DNA from: Burkholderia dolosa
GTDB lineage: Bacteria > Pseudomonadota > Gammaproteobacteria > Burkholderiales > Burkholderiaceae
Reading direction: 5' to 3'
Assembly: GCF_902499135.1 (NCBI RefSeq)
Contig: NZ_CABVPR010000054.1
Location: 1 to 39,699 of the forward strand
DNA length: 39,699 nt
Part shown: one piece after another, positions 8,244 through 18,652 of the stretch
Layout: each line of letters opens with the position of its first letter
Position numbering within the stretch: the stretch's first letter is position 1
Made by a program: the position numbers and the translations under genes
The notes under the pieces: model-generated
What the model was told of the DNA's origin: nothing
Databases searched by the model: none
What the model saw: only the letters and a program-made list of their open reading frames with translations

Positions 8244-9020
8244 TCAACGTGCACCGCCGTGCAGCGCGGCCACGCGTGCGGCGACCATGATCGCCTTCAT
8301 CTCGCGCACCGCGTTGTCCCAGCCCGCGAAAATCGCATGCGCGACGATCGCGTGACCGATGTTCAGCTCGACGATGCCGTCGATCGCGGCGATCTGCTGC
8401 ACGTTCGTGTAATGCAGCCCGTGGCCGGCGTTGACCTTCAGCCCAAGCTGCGCGCCGGTCTGCACGCCCGCGACGATGCGCTCGTATTCGCGCTGCTGCT
8501 CGGCTTCGTCGTGCGCATCGGCGTAGCGGCCCGTATGCAGTTCGATCACCGGCGCGCCGGCCTCGTGCGCGGCGCGAATCTGCGTGTCGTCCGGGTCGAT
8601 GAACAGCGATACGCGCACGCCGGCGTCCGCAAGCTGCTTGCATGCGGCGCGCACCGCATCGAAGCGGCCGGCGACGTCGAGGCCGCCTTCGGTCGTCAAC
8701 TCCTCGCGCTTTTCCGGCACGAGGCACGCATCGTGCGGACGCACGTCGCACGCGATGTCGAGCATCTCGGCCGTCACCGCGCACTCGAGGTTCATGCGCG
8801 TCTTCAGCAGCGGACGCAGCTTGCGCACGTCCGCGTCGACGATGTGACGGCGATCCTCGCGCAAGTGCAGCGTGATCGCGTCCGCGCCGGCCTCTTCGGC
8901 GGCGAGCGCGGCGCGGATCGGATCGGGATACGCGGTGCCGCGCGCGTTGCGCAGCGTCGCGACATGGTCGATGTTCACGCCGAGGTCGATGGCCGTGGGC
9001 GTCGTCAGAAAGAAGCTCAT
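8244..9020 (-). CDS. pdxJ: Pyridoxine 5'-phosphate synthase
   Basis: Condenses 3-amino-2-oxopropyl phosphate with 1-deoxy-D-xylulose 5-phosphate to form pyridoxine 5'-phosphate, the last ring-closing step of DXP-dependent vitamin B6 synthesis. The 258-residue TIM-barrel protein shows the family motifs [16 protein letters not shown] near the N-terminus, [12 protein letters not shown] (catalytic His and Arg), MNLECAV (catalytic Glu) and the phosphate-binding NAGHGLHY and ELNIGHAI. The open frame extends upstream, but the ATG at 9020 ([12 protein letters not shown]) is the family start and overlaps the recO stop as ATGA, implying translational coupling. Confidence 0.96.
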   Translation of the reverse strand: MSFFLTTPTAIDLGVNIDHVATLRNARGTAYPDPIRAALAAEEAGADAITLHLREDRRHIVDADVRKLRPLLKTRMNLECAVTAEMLDIACDVRPHDACLVPEKREELTTEGGLDVAGRFDAVRAACKQLADAGVRVSLFIDPDDTQIRAAHEAGAPVIELHTGRYADAHDEAEQQREYERIVAGVQTGAQLGLKVNAGHGLHYTNVQQIAAIDGIVELNIGHAIVAHAIFAGWDNAVREMKAIMVAARVAALHGGAR

Positions 9021-9853
9021 AGGTTTTGCAGGTCGATCAGGATCTGGCGCGTGGCAAGCGTTGCGCCGCCGAGATAGGTGTTCAGCAGGAAGCGCATCAG
9101 CGTCTTGCTTTGGGCAACCGTCTGGGCTCGATGGTAATCGTCCTGCTCCATGTCGAGCAACGTCTGCCCGCTGACCACCGGCCAATGCGACGGCACGTCG
9201 TCGTCCGCGTTGCGCACGCCGCGCTCCGGATCGAACACGTACCGGCGGTCGGGTTCGACGGCCCGGCGTGCGACGGTACGGTTCAGCGCCATCGCATAGC
9301 CGGTCTCGCGCAGCAGCACGCGCTCGAACGAGCGCAGCACCTGGACTGCGGGCTCGCCGTGTGCGAGGCGCGTCAGCGTCAGCACGTAATGATTGAAAAG
9401 CGGCGGCTGCGAATCTTCACGCGCGCAGAATTTGACGAGCAATTCGTTCGCGTAGAAGCCGCACAGCAGCGCATCGCCGCCGAGCGGCAGCATGCCGCCG
9501 ACCCATTCGGCGCCCGTCAGCGTGCGCACTTCGGATTTGCCCGACCACGACAGCAGCAGCGGCTGAAACGTCTGCAGCACGCCGCGCAACGCGGAATGCG
9601 GACGCTTCGCGCCTTTCGCGACGAGCGCGAGCCGCCCGTGATCGCGCGTCAGCACGTCGATGATCAGGCTCGTTTCGCGGTACGGATAGCTGTGCAGCAC
9701 AAACGCCGGCTGCTCGGCGACGCGGAAGTCGGACGTGCGCGAACTCGCACGCCGCGCCTTGCGCGGCGGCTCGGGCGGAGCCGGCAGCGACGCGTCGTTC
9801 GCGCCGGCCGTCACCGCGTCTTCTGTCGACGTCAGCGCGTCATTCGTACCCAT
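9017..9853 (-). CDS. recO: DNA repair protein RecO
   Basis: Acts with RecF and RecR to load RecA onto SSB-coated single-stranded DNA in gap repair. The recognisable RecO core starts at [18 protein letters not shown] (about residue 50) with the N-terminal OB fold, followed by [11 protein letters not shown] and the alpha-helical domain, including [11 protein letters not shown]. The 278-residue product has about 45 extra N-terminal residues, rich in Ala, Ser, Thr and Glu, that E. coli RecO lacks. No other plausible start codon precedes the core, so the extension seems genuine. The start overlaps the 3' end of era by 14 bases and the stop overlaps pdxJ by 4. Confidence 0.95.
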   Translation of the reverse strand: MGTNDALTSTEDAVTAGANDASLPAPPEPPRKARRASSRTSDFRVAEQPAFVLHSYPYRETSLIIDVLTRDHGRLALVAKGAKRPHSALRGVLQTFQPLLLSWSGKSEVRTLTGAEWVGGMLPLGGDALLCGFYANELLVKFCAREDSQPPLFNHYVLTLTRLAHGEPAVQVLRSFERVLLRETGYAMALNRTVARRAVEPDRRYVFDPERGVRNADDDVPSHWPVVSGQTLLDMEQDDYHRAQTVAQSKTLMRFLLNTYLGGATLATRQILIDLQNL

Positions 9854-10739
9854 AGGCGCGCAGCCCCGCCTCGTTGTCGGCCCAGCCGCTCTTCACCTTC
9901 ACGAAGGTCTCGAGATATACCGGGCCGTCGAACAGCTTCTCCATGTCCATCCGCGCTTCGGTGCTGATCTGCTTGAGCTTCTCGCCCTTCTTGCCGATCA
10001 CCATTGCCTTGTGCGAATCGCGCTCGACGAGGATCGTCGCGAAGATGCGCTTCAGGCGGCCCTCTTCCTCGAACTTGTCGATCAATACGGTGCTCGTGTA
10101 CGGCAGCTCGTCGCCGGTCCAGCGGAACACCTTTTCGCGCAGGATTTCGGCCGCGAGAAAGCGCGAGCTGCGATCGGTCAGCTCGTCCTCGCCGTAGATC
10201 GGCTCGCCTTCCGGCAAGTACGGCTTGATCGTATCGAGCAAGCGCTTGATGTCGTCCGGCTGCTTGGCCGACAGCGGCACCAGCTCGGCGAATTCGCGCA
10301 GCGCGCTCATCTGCTGCATGAACGGGTACAGCGTCGTCTTGTCGGACACGCGGTCGATCTTGTTCGTGATCAGCAGCGTCGGCATGCCGGGCGGAATCAG
10401 GTCGAGCACCTTCTGATCGTCGGGGCCGAAGCGGCCGGCCTCGATCACGAACAGGATCACGTCGACCGACGTGAGCGTCGACGTGACCGCACGGTTCAGC
10501 GAGCGGTTCAGCGCGGTGCTGTGGCGGGTCTGGAAACCGGGCGTGTCGACGAACACGAATTGCGCGTCGTCGATCGTGTTGATGCCGGTGATCCGGTGGC
10601 GGGTCGTCTGCGCCTTGCGCGACGTGATGCTGATCTTCTGGCCGACGAGCGCGTTCATCAACGTCGACTTGCCGACGTTCGGGCGGCCCACGATCGCGAT
10701 CATGCCGCAACGGAAACCGGTGGGAGCGGGAGTGTTCAT
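9840..10739 (-). CDS. era: GTPase Era (16S rRNA and 30S assembly)
   Basis: Essential GTPase that binds the 3' end of 16S rRNA and helps late 30S maturation. The 299-residue protein contains the GTPase motifs in order: GRPNVGKS (P-loop), the switch segment with RHRITG, DTPG, and NKID. A C-terminal KH domain follows, with the GxxG loop in [12 protein letters not shown], where 16S rRNA is bound. Length and order match E. coli Era (301 residues). It lies 60 bases after rnc, the rnc-era-recO order seen in enterics, linking rRNA processing by RNase III with 30S assembly. Confidence 0.98.
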   Translation of the reverse strand: MNTPAPTGFRCGMIAIVGRPNVGKSTLMNALVGQKISITSRKAQTTRHRITGINTIDDAQFVFVDTPGFQTRHSTALNRSLNRAVTSTLTSVDVILFVIEAGRFGPDDQKVLDLIPPGMPTLLITNKIDRVSDKTTLYPFMQQMSALREFAELVPLSAKQPDDIKRLLDTIKPYLPEGEPIYGEDELTDRSSRFLAAEILREKVFRWTGDELPYTSTVLIDKFEEEGRLKRIFATILVERDSHKAMVIGKKGEKLKQISTEARMDMEKLFDGPVYLETFVKVKSGWADNEAGLRAYGYE

Positions 10740-10799
10740 ATCGTTCGGGAGACAGGTTCGGAACCGGCCGCGCGGCGCGCGGCACGATCGATGGGCATT

Positions 10800-12077
10800 T
10801 CAGTGGTCGGCATCGGCTACGCGCGCCTGTGCGGTAGCGAGGCTCGCGCCGCCCGGCGGCGTATCGGCAGCCGGCGCGGCGGCGTCGCGTGCGCGCGGTG
10901 CGGTGCGCGAAACGGCGTCCGGACCGGCGACCGGCTTGTCGGCCGTCGGGGGCGGCGCTTCGCCGGTGATTGCGGCCGGCTTGTCGGCTGCCCGCGGCAC
11001 GCCGTCGCCCGCCTTTTCCGTCCCCTTTTCGGTACGGTCGCCGGGCTTGTCCGTCACACGCGAACCCGCTTCGCCGCGGTCCGACGCTTTTTCCGCAGGC
11101 TTGTCGGTTGCGGGCTTCGCCGCCGCCCGCTCGCCCTTGTCCGCCGCCGATTCGACATGCGCGGCGCGGATCGCCGGCACCGGCGACGGCGCGGCCCGAC
11201 CGGCCGGCTCGTCGGCGCCAGCCGCGCCCGCACCGGCCGCGGCAGCGGCTGCCTTCGCGTCGCGCACGGCCGCACGTTCTCTCCGCTCCGGCGAGCGCAG
11301 ATCGAGCGCTTCCTGCACGCCCTTGACGCCCGGCACGATCTCCGGCTCCGCATGCTTCGACGCGCGCGCGCCCTTCGAGCGTTTCGGCTTCGCAGCCAGC
11401 ATCGGCGCGGCCGCCATCACCTCGTCGAGCGCCTTCTTCGCGGCAGCCTGCTCGGCCGCACGGCGGCTGGCACCGGAACCCGACACCTTGACGTCGAGCT
11501 TCGGCACCGTGCATTCGACCTCGAACTGCTGGTTGTGCGCGGCGCCGAGCGTCGCGACGACCGTATACGTGGGCAGCGCGATCTTGTGCCCTTGCAGATA
11601 CTCCTGCAGCAGCGTTTTCGCGTCCTTGCCGAGCGTGCGCGGATCGATGTGATCGAGAATCGGGATATAGAGGCGCTTGATCACCCCTTGGGCGGCTTCG
11701 AAGCCGCCATCGAGAAACACGGCCCCGATGATGGCTTCGAATGCGTCCGCGAGGATCGAGGGGCGGCGGAAGCCGCCGCTGCGCAATTCGCCCTCGCCCA
11801 GCCGCAGCCCGTCCGCAATATTCAGGGCCTGAGCGATTTCATATAGCGACTGCTGCTTGACGAGATTGGCGCGCACGCGCGACAGATCGCCTTCGTCCAG
11901 CTTGCCGAAGCGCTGAAACAAAAGGGCCGCCACCGCGCAATTCAGAACGGAATCGCCGAGAAACTCGAGCCGCTCGTTGTGCGTGGCGCTGTGACTGCGA
12001 TGGGTCAAAGCCTGGCGCAACAATTCCGCATTGCGAAATTCGTAGCGCAGCCGGCTTTCCAGCTGGGATAGGGGCAT
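10800..12077 (-). CDS. rnc: Ribonuclease III with long disordered C-terminal tail
   Basis: Cleaves double-stranded RNA, including the rRNA precursor. The catalytic domain (about 1-148) contains the signature [10 protein letters not shown] (34-43) and the second acidic cluster [10 protein letters not shown] (110-119); the double-stranded RNA-binding domain follows (about 150-222) with [17 protein letters not shown]. The protein then continues for some 200 residues of Ala/Pro/Lys/Asp-rich, low-complexity sequence with recurring DKPA-like units, giving 425 residues against about 226 in E. coli. There is no clear Shine-Dalgarno before ATG 12077; a -10-like TATACT lies at 12085-12090, only 7 bases upstream. 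A perfect hairpin stands upstream at 12181-12213. Confidence 0.96.
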   Translation of the reverse strand: MPLSQLESRLRYEFRNAELLRQALTHRSHSATHNERLEFLGDSVLNCAVAALLFQRFGKLDEGDLSRVRANLVKQQSLYEIAQALNIADGLRLGEGELRSGGFRRPSILADAFEAIIGAVFLDGGFEAAQGVIKRLYIPILDHIDPRTLGKDAKTLLQEYLQGHKIALPTYTVVATLGAAHNQQFEVECTVPKLDVKVSGSGASRRAAEQAAAKKALDEVMAAAPMLAAKPKRSKGARASKHAEPEIVPGVKGVQEALDLRSPERRERAAVRDAKAAAAAAGAGAAGADEPAGRAAPSPVPAIRAAHVESAADKGERAAAKPATDKPAEKASDRGEAGSRVTDKPGDRTEKGTEKAGDGVPRAADKPAAITGEAPPPTADKPVAGPDAVSRTAPRARDAAAPAADTPPGGASLATAQARVADADH

Positions 12078-12180
12078 GTGCAGCAGTATAACGCGGGGCG
12101 CCGCTTGGGCCGAAACGGCGCGGCCGGACGCGAAAAGACGTGACGAAGCGGTGTTACCGCCGGTTCTTAAAGTAATTCGG

Positions 12181-12213
12181 CAATACGCGACGCGGCCCGT
12201 GCGTCGCGTATTG
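12181..12213 (-). promoter_or_regulatory. Perfect 13-bp hairpin between lepB and rnc
   Basis: Arms 12181-12193 and 12201-12213 are exact reverse complements (13 bp) around a 7-base loop. It begins 18 bases after the lepB stop codon and lies 103 bases upstream of the rnc start. No T-run follows on the minus strand, so it is not a typical intrinsic terminator. A processing site for RNase III itself, as in the E. coli rnc leader, is the attractive reading but is inferred. Confidence 0.7.
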
Positions 12214-12231
12214 CGCGTGCGTCGAAGACGA

Positions 12232-13125
12232 TCAGTTGAAGGAACCGATGCGCTTCAGATCGCTGAAGTTCATCCAGATGAAGAACGCGCGGCCGACGAT
12301 GTTCTTGTCCGGCACGAAGCCCCAGTAGCGGCTGTCCGCGCTGTTGTCGCGGTTGTCGCCCATCATGAAGTAGTGGCCGGGCGGCACCTTGCAGATCACG
12401 CCGCGGCTGTTGTACGTGCAGTTGTCGCGATACGGATAGTCGTATGCGCCCATCACGAACGGCGGCACGGCCGGGTTGTTCAGGATCGCGTTCTTCTTGT
12501 TGCCGATCGTCTCCTCGAACTGCTTCGCATAGTTCTGGCGTTCGTCGTCGAAGTAATCGGGCAGCGGCGTCTCGGGCACCGGCTGGCCGTTGATCGTCAG
12601 CTGCTTGTCCTGGTACGCGACCGTGTCGCCCGGCAGACCGATCACGCGCTTGATGTAGTCGACCGACTCGTCCTTCGGATAGCGGAACACGACCACGTCG
12701 CCGCGTTCCAGCGGACTGCCCTGCGTGATCTTCGTGTTCGTGATCGGCATGCGCAGCCCGTACTCGAACTTGTTCACGAGGATGAAGTCGCCAACCTGCA
12801 GCGTCGGCACCATCGAGCCCGACGGAATCTTGAACGGCTCGACGACGAACGAACGCACGACGAACACCGCGAGAATCACCGGGAAGAAGCTGGCCGTGTA
12901 TTCGAGCCACCACGGCTGGCGCAGCTTCTCGTCGCGCAGCTTCGAGCGCGTCTGCGCAGCGTTTTCGTCCGCGAACCGCTTGTCGATGCGCGACTGCTGA
13001 CGATCGAATTCCTCGATCGCCGCATCGGCCACCTTGCGTCGCCGCGGCAGGAACACCAGTTTGTCGAGCACCCACGCCACGCCCGTCACGATGACGAGCA
13101 CAAAAAGAATCAGCGCAAAATTCAT
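12232..13125 (-). CDS. lepB: Signal peptidase I
   Basis: Inner-membrane serine/lysine protease that removes signal peptides from exported preproteins. In the 297-residue protein, one hydrophobic segment lies at about 2-24 and a second at about 77-97, followed by the catalytic motif [10 protein letters not shown] with Ser104. The general-base lysine is K159 in [12 protein letters not shown], and [15 protein letters not shown] is the conserved C-terminal box. These correspond to Ser90 and Lys145 of E. coli LepB. It lies 16 bases downstream of lepA, the usual lepA-lepB pairing. Confidence 0.97.
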   Translation of the reverse strand: MNFALILFVLVIVTGVAWVLDKLVFLPRRRKVADAAIEEFDRQQSRIDKRFADENAAQTRSKLRDEKLRQPWWLEYTASFFPVILAVFVVRSFVVEPFKIPSGSMVPTLQVGDFILVNKFEYGLRMPITNTKITQGSPLERGDVVVFRYPKDESVDYIKRVIGLPGDTVAYQDKQLTINGQPVPETPLPDYFDDERQNYAKQFEETIGNKKNAILNNPAVPPFVMGAYDYPYRDNCTYNSRGVICKVPPGHYFMMGDNRDNSADSRYWGFVPDKNIVGRAFFIWMNFSDLKRIGSFN

Positions 13126-13141
13126 AAAAGGATCAGTCCTG

Positions 13142-14935
<1,794 letters not shown>

Positions 14936-14998
14936 TCAGTGCCGATCAAGCGAAAAAGGCGCGCTCGACGACTGCGGAGCACGCCTTGTAAGTCGGTG

Positions 14999-15020
14999 AA
15001 AAAACGGCTTATTTTAGCCG
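14999..15020 (-). terminator. Possible intrinsic terminator before lepA
   Basis: On the minus strand CGGCT (15016-15020), loop AAAATA, AGCCG (15005-15009), followed by six T (14999-15004). The stem is only 5 bp, so efficiency is doubtful. It lies after the glutaredoxin-like gene and 64 bases before lepA, which would separate the rpoE cluster from lepA. A second, weaker stem-loop (arms 15025-15034 and 15060-15068, one bulge) lies just upstream of it in the same gap. Confidence 0.5.
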
Positions 15021-15157
15021 AAAAGGCCTTTGCCGGGCGGTATTTCGGGTAGCGGTCCAGGCAAGGCCGTTCGCGGGCTCGCTGCGCGGCCCGCCGGCCA
15101 GCCACGCGAGACCAGACAACGCGTTTCGCCGCCCTCCGGCCAGCGCTCCAGCGCGGC

Positions 15158-15394
15158 TCAGCCGCGCGCGGCCAGCGCGTCGCGCACCTTCGTTTCGTCG
15201 AACCTGTGACGGCACACTTCCGTGCCGTTCAGCAGCAGCACCGGCACGTGCTCGTCGTAGCGGGCGACGAGCGTGTCGTCGGCATCGATGTCGACATAGT
15301 CGACCGCGACGCCGAACTCGGCCGCCACCGGTGCCAGTGCGTCGCGCATGTCGTCGCACAGATGGCACCAGCTGCGGCCGTAGAGCGTGAACAT
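15158..15394 (-). CDS. Glutaredoxin-like thioredoxin-fold protein
   Basis: A 78-residue thioredoxin-fold protein of the small glutaredoxin-like family (DUF836 type). FTLYGRSWCHLCDDM forms the first strand and a CxxC redox motif (Cys-His-Leu-Cys), and VPVLLLNG supplies the cis-proline that shapes the active site. It probably acts as a small disulphide reductase or redox carrier, but substrates are unknown. It begins only two bases after the mucD stop codon, so it is probably co-transcribed with the envelope-stress genes. Confidence 0.85.
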   Translation of the reverse strand: MFTLYGRSWCHLCDDMRDALAPVAAEFGVAVDYVDIDADDTLVARYDEHVPVLLLNGTEVCRHRFDETKVRDALAARG

Positions 15395-15396
15395 CG

Positions 15397-16875
15397 TTAC
15401 TTCTGGCGCGGCCGCACGGGCACGAACTGCGTGTTGTCGCCGCGCCGCACGAGCACCGCGACCGCCTTCTGCGGGTCGAGCTGCGCGGTCACTTCCGCGA
15501 ATTGCTTCGCGCTCGTGATGTCGGTATCGCCGACGCGCAGCACGATGTCGCCGCGCTGCAGCCCCGCACGAGCAGCCGGACCTTCCACGCCGTCGATCTG
15601 CACGCCGTTCTTCAGCTTCAGCGACTTCATCTGATCAGCCGGAATATCGCTGACCGTCAAGCCGAGCGAGTTGTTCTGGCGCGGCTTCTGCGGCACGTTC
15701 TTGCGCTGACCGGCCTTCGCCGTCGTGTCGGCCGGCGTCTCGGCGATCGTGATCGGCAGGTCGCGCGCCTGGCCCTTGCGCCACACGGTGACGGTGGCCT
15801 TCGTGCCCGGCTTCGTGTCGCCGACCATGCGCGGCAGATCGGACGCCGCATCGACCGAACGGCCGTTGAACTTCAGGATAATGTCGCCCGGCTGGATGCC
15901 CGCCTTGTCGGCCGGGCCGCCCGGCTCGACGCTGCTGACGAGCGCGCCTTCCGCCTTCGGCAGCCCGATCGATTCGGCGACGTCCTTCGTCACTTCGCCG
16001 ATCGCCACGGCGATCCGGCCGCGCGTGACCTTGCCCGTCGCCTTCAGCTGCTCCGCCACGCGCATCGCCTCGTCGATCGGAATCGCGAACGAAATGCCCA
16101 TGAAGCCGCCGGTACGGCTGTAGATCTGCGAATTGATGCCGATCACCTCGCCCTGCATGTTGATCAGCGGGCCGCCCGAGTTGCCGGGATTCACCGCGAC
16201 GTCGGTCTGAATGAACGGCAGGTAGTCGCCCGTATTGCGGCTCTTGGAGCTCACGATGCCGGCCGTCACGGTGTTGTCGAGGCCGAACGGCGAACCGATC
16301 GCGACGACCCACTCGCCGACGCGCACCTTGTTCGAGTCGCCGATCGCGACGACCGGCAGGTTCGACGCCTGGATCTTGACGACCGCGACGTCCGTACGAT
16401 CGTCGACGCCGATCAGCTTCGCCTTGAATTCGCGCTTGTCGGTCAGCGTCACGTAGATGGTGTCCGCATCGTCGACGACGTGCGCGTTGGTCATCACGTA
16501 GCCATCGGCCGACACGATGAAGCCCGAGCCGACGCCGCGATTCTGCTCGGTGTCGGGCGGATTGTCGGGCGCCGGCGCGTTTTTCGGGTTGCCGTTGCCC
16601 GGCCCCGGCGGCAGCGGGATGCCGAAGAAGCGGCGGAAGAATTCCGACATGTCGCCGTTGTCGAACCCCGGCGGCAGCCCGCCGCGCGCAGCGGTCGGCA
16701 CATTGGCCGTGGTCCGGATGTTCACGACGGCCGGGCCGACCTTCTCGACCAGATCGGCGAAATCGGGAAGGCTGGCAGCGGAAGCCGTGGCCGCCGCCGC
16801 GATGTGCGGCATCAGCGGCAGGCAGGCAGACAGCGCCGCCGCTGCGAGCCATTTGCGCAGCGTGAATTTCATCAT
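15397..16875 (-). CDS. mucD: Periplasmic serine protease/chaperone, DegP/MucD family
   Basis: Degrades or refolds damaged envelope proteins. In the 492-residue protein, a signal peptide (about 1-28, basic start, hydrophobic core, AAA cleavage region) is followed by a trypsin-like protease domain with the triad H132 (TNAHVV), D162 (RTDVAVV) and S233 (GNSGGPL), then two PDZ domains (about 275-365 and 395-485). The linker at 85-112 is rich in Pro, Gly and Asn. It closes the rpoE-rseA-mucB-mucD cluster, the same order as algU-mucA-mucB-mucD in Pseudomonas but without mucC, so it is probably part of the sigma-E response. Two ATGs are available at the start (16875 or 16872). Confidence 0.95.
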   Translation of the reverse strand: MMKFTLRKWLAAAALSACLPLMPHIAAAATASAASLPDFADLVEKVGPAVVNIRTTANVPTAARGGLPPGFDNGDMSEFFRRFFGIPLPPGPGNGNPKNAPAPDNPPDTEQNRGVGSGFIVSADGYVMTNAHVVDDADTIYVTLTDKREFKAKLIGVDDRTDVAVVKIQASNLPVVAIGDSNKVRVGEWVVAIGSPFGLDNTVTAGIVSSKSRNTGDYLPFIQTDVAVNPGNSGGPLINMQGEVIGINSQIYSRTGGFMGISFAIPIDEAMRVAEQLKATGKVTRGRIAVAIGEVTKDVAESIGLPKAEGALVSSVEPGGPADKAGIQPGDIILKFNGRSVDAASDLPRMVGDTKPGTKATVTVWRKGQARDLPITIAETPADTTAKAGQRKNVPQKPRQNNSLGLTVSDIPADQMKSLKLKNGVQIDGVEGPAARAGLQRGDIVLRVGDTDITSAKQFAEVTAQLDPQKAVAVLVRRGDNTQFVPVRPRQK

Positions 16876-16891
16876 GTCGGGAGCCGTAGCG

Positions 16892-17944
16892 TTACTTGGA
16901 AGCCTTGTATTCTATGGCAGACGCGAACTGCTGCAACGTGGCCGGCGGCACTTCGCCGAGCACGGTGATCCAGTAGTCGCCACGGCGCTTCACGAGGACG
17001 TGCGTTGCGCCCGTGCTGCCCGCGCCTTCCTTGCGCGTGTTCTTTTCGGCCGGCTCGATGAATACGGAGATCGTCGCAAGGCCGTCGGTGAAGACTGCCT
17101 GATCGACCGGAATCGGCGGATCGCCGGCGTCGCGCGCTGCCATCGGCCGGCGCACCTCGCGGATCTTCTGGAAGCCGGCGACGGTCGGCGCGATTTGCCA
17201 GCCTTGCGCTTCCATGTCGACCGTCGCCACCGGCGGCCGCACGACGGTCCAGCCGCCCAGATTGCGCATGCCGGCCGCGATCGCGGCCTTGTCACCGCCG
17301 TTGCCGCCCATCTGCAATTGCGAGAACGCGATCTGCTCGAGCACGTGGTCGCTCGCGTCGAGCGTCTGCGAGCGCAGCAGCAGCCCCGTGCGCGCATCCG
17401 CCCACAGCTTGTACGTGAACCGGTACGCATCCTTCGGGACGAGTTCGACGACCTGCGCGTCGATCCCGGCGACGCGGTCCTTGCCGAGCAGCTTCGCGTC
17501 GTAGACCGACATCACGTGTTCGCCGCTCGCGCCGAGCAGCGCCGGAAACGAATCGCGCGTCTGGCGACGCTCGACCACGCACAGCTTGCGCTCGGGAACG
17601 AACGTGTACAGCTCATCGTTGTGCCGCAGCAGCTTGCGCGGCTTGCCGTCGAGCGTTTCGATGCGCTCGAACTCGCCGTCGCGGGACGCGATGTGCGCGA
17701 TGCGCGACGACTGCACATAGCCGCCCCGCTGATAGACGAACGTGCCTTCGTAGCTCTGCTGCTGCGCCGCTTGCTGGACGCGGTCGAGCCACTCGGCGGC
17801 ACCCTTGCGGGTCGCGACGGGGTCATCCGGTTGCTGGGCGCTGGCAGGAAGGGATTGAACGGACAACAGGGCGGCTGCGCAAAGCAGGAGAGCCGGCAGC
17901 CGCTTCCATCCGGAGATGGCGTGATTCAACTGCAATGTCCGCAT
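16892..17944 (-). CDS. mucB: Sigma-E regulatory protein MucB/RseB
   Basis: Periplasmic protein that binds the anti-sigma factor RseA and shields it from proteolysis until envelope damage (mislocalised lipoprotein or LPS signals) releases it. The 350-residue product has a signal peptide (about 1-36, ending at ASA) and the family two-domain body: the LolA-like N-terminal domain beginning AAEWLDRVQQAAQQQSYEGT, with FVYQRGG, and a smaller C-terminal domain ending in DYWITVLGEVP. It starts 5 bases after the rseA stop, consistent with stoichiometric co-expression. Confidence 0.94.
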   Translation of the reverse strand: MRTLQLNHAISGWKRLPALLLCAAALLSVQSLPASAQQPDDPVATRKGAAEWLDRVQQAAQQQSYEGTFVYQRGGYVQSSRIAHIASRDGEFERIETLDGKPRKLLRHNDELYTFVPERKLCVVERRQTRDSFPALLGASGEHVMSVYDAKLLGKDRVAGIDAQVVELVPKDAYRFTYKLWADARTGLLLRSQTLDASDHVLEQIAFSQLQMGGNGGDKAAIAAGMRNLGGWTVVRPPVATVDMEAQGWQIAPTVAGFQKIREVRRPMAARDAGDPPIPVDQAVFTDGLATISVFIEPAEKNTRKEGAGSTGATHVLVKRRGDYWITVLGEVPPATLQQFASAIEYKASK

Positions 17945-17949
17945 CGGGT

Positions 17950-18564
17950 TTATTGGCCTGGCGTGGTGGTCACGGCAGCGCGAATCAGCGGCATCGAACC
18001 CGTGACGACGGGTTGCTGCGCGAATTGCTGGTGCGCTTCAAGGTATTGATCGAGACTCGCGTCGCGAATGATGTTGACGTCCTGCAGCGCCGGCTGTGCC
18101 GATGCCTGCGCAACCGTCACGCGCTGCAGGTTACCCTGCGGCGCGCCGACCGACGCGACCTGCACGGCGCCCGGAGCACCGGCCGTCTGCAGTTGCGGAA
18201 CGACGATCCAGGTGAGCGTGGCGGCCGCAGCCGCCACCGCAAACGCGGGCACGACACGGCGACGCAGCGACAGCAGCTTGCGCGCGACCGGCGCGGCGGC
18301 CGGTGCAAGCAGATGCGGCTCGTTCTCGAGCGCGGCCGACATGCGTGCGGTGAACGCGGTGCTGAGCACCGGCGACAACGCGAGCTCGTCAGAGCGCAGC
18401 GCATCGCCGATCAGATGGTAATCGGCCCATGCAGCGCGATCCGCGCGATCGAGCTCAGCCAGAAACTGCCGTTGATCCGGGCCGTCGAACATTTCGCCGT
18501 CGACCAAGGCGGAAAGGCGCTCGCCGCGCGAGCACGCTTGCGACTGCGTATTGACCGACCCCAT
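17950..18564 (-). CDS. rseA: Anti-sigma-E factor RseA/MucA
   Basis: Single-pass inner-membrane protein that holds RpoE inactive. The 204-residue product has the cytoplasmic anti-sigma domain (about 10-85, beginning GERLSALVDGEM with FLAELDRADRAAWADYHLIGDALR), a transmembrane helix at about 104-123 and a Gln/Ala-rich periplasmic tail that would contact MucB. Start choice: ATG 18564 is preceded by GGGGAG at a 4-base spacing, better than the ATG four codons upstream at 18576, which lacks a good ribosome-binding site. The site-1 and site-2 proteases expected to cleave it are not in the window. Confidence 0.93.
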   Translation of the reverse strand: MGSVNTQSQACSRGERLSALVDGEMFDGPDQRQFLAELDRADRAAWADYHLIGDALRSDELALSPVLSTAFTARMSAALENEPHLLAPAAAPVARKLLSLRRRVVPAFAVAAAAATLTWIVVPQLQTAGAPGAVQVASVGAPQGNLQRVTVAQASAQPALQDVNIIRDASLDQYLEAHQQFAQQPVVTGSMPLIRAAVTTTPGQ

Positions 18565-18590
18565 GATGCTCCCCATCTTGCACACACCCC

Positions 18591-18606
18591 GTCGTGATCT
18601 CACGAC
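18591..18606. promoter_or_regulatory. Near-perfect palindrome between rpoE and rseA
   Basis: The 16-base sequence GTCGTGATCTCACGAC has 7-bp complementary arms around a 2-base centre. As RNA it could form a 6-bp stem with a tetraloop; as DNA it looks like an operator half-site pair. It lies between the rpoE stop and rseA start, 27 bases upstream of the latter. No function can be assigned from sequence. Confidence 0.45.
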
Positions 18607-18652
18607 TCTATCCGTAACTAGACCCCGGCCCGCGTCGCGTAGCCCGTTGCGC

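Noticed and set aside
15060-15157. GC-rich stem-loops after the glutaredoxin-like gene considered as a small RNA
   Set aside because: No promoter motif and only imperfect stems; random pairing is expected at this GC content.
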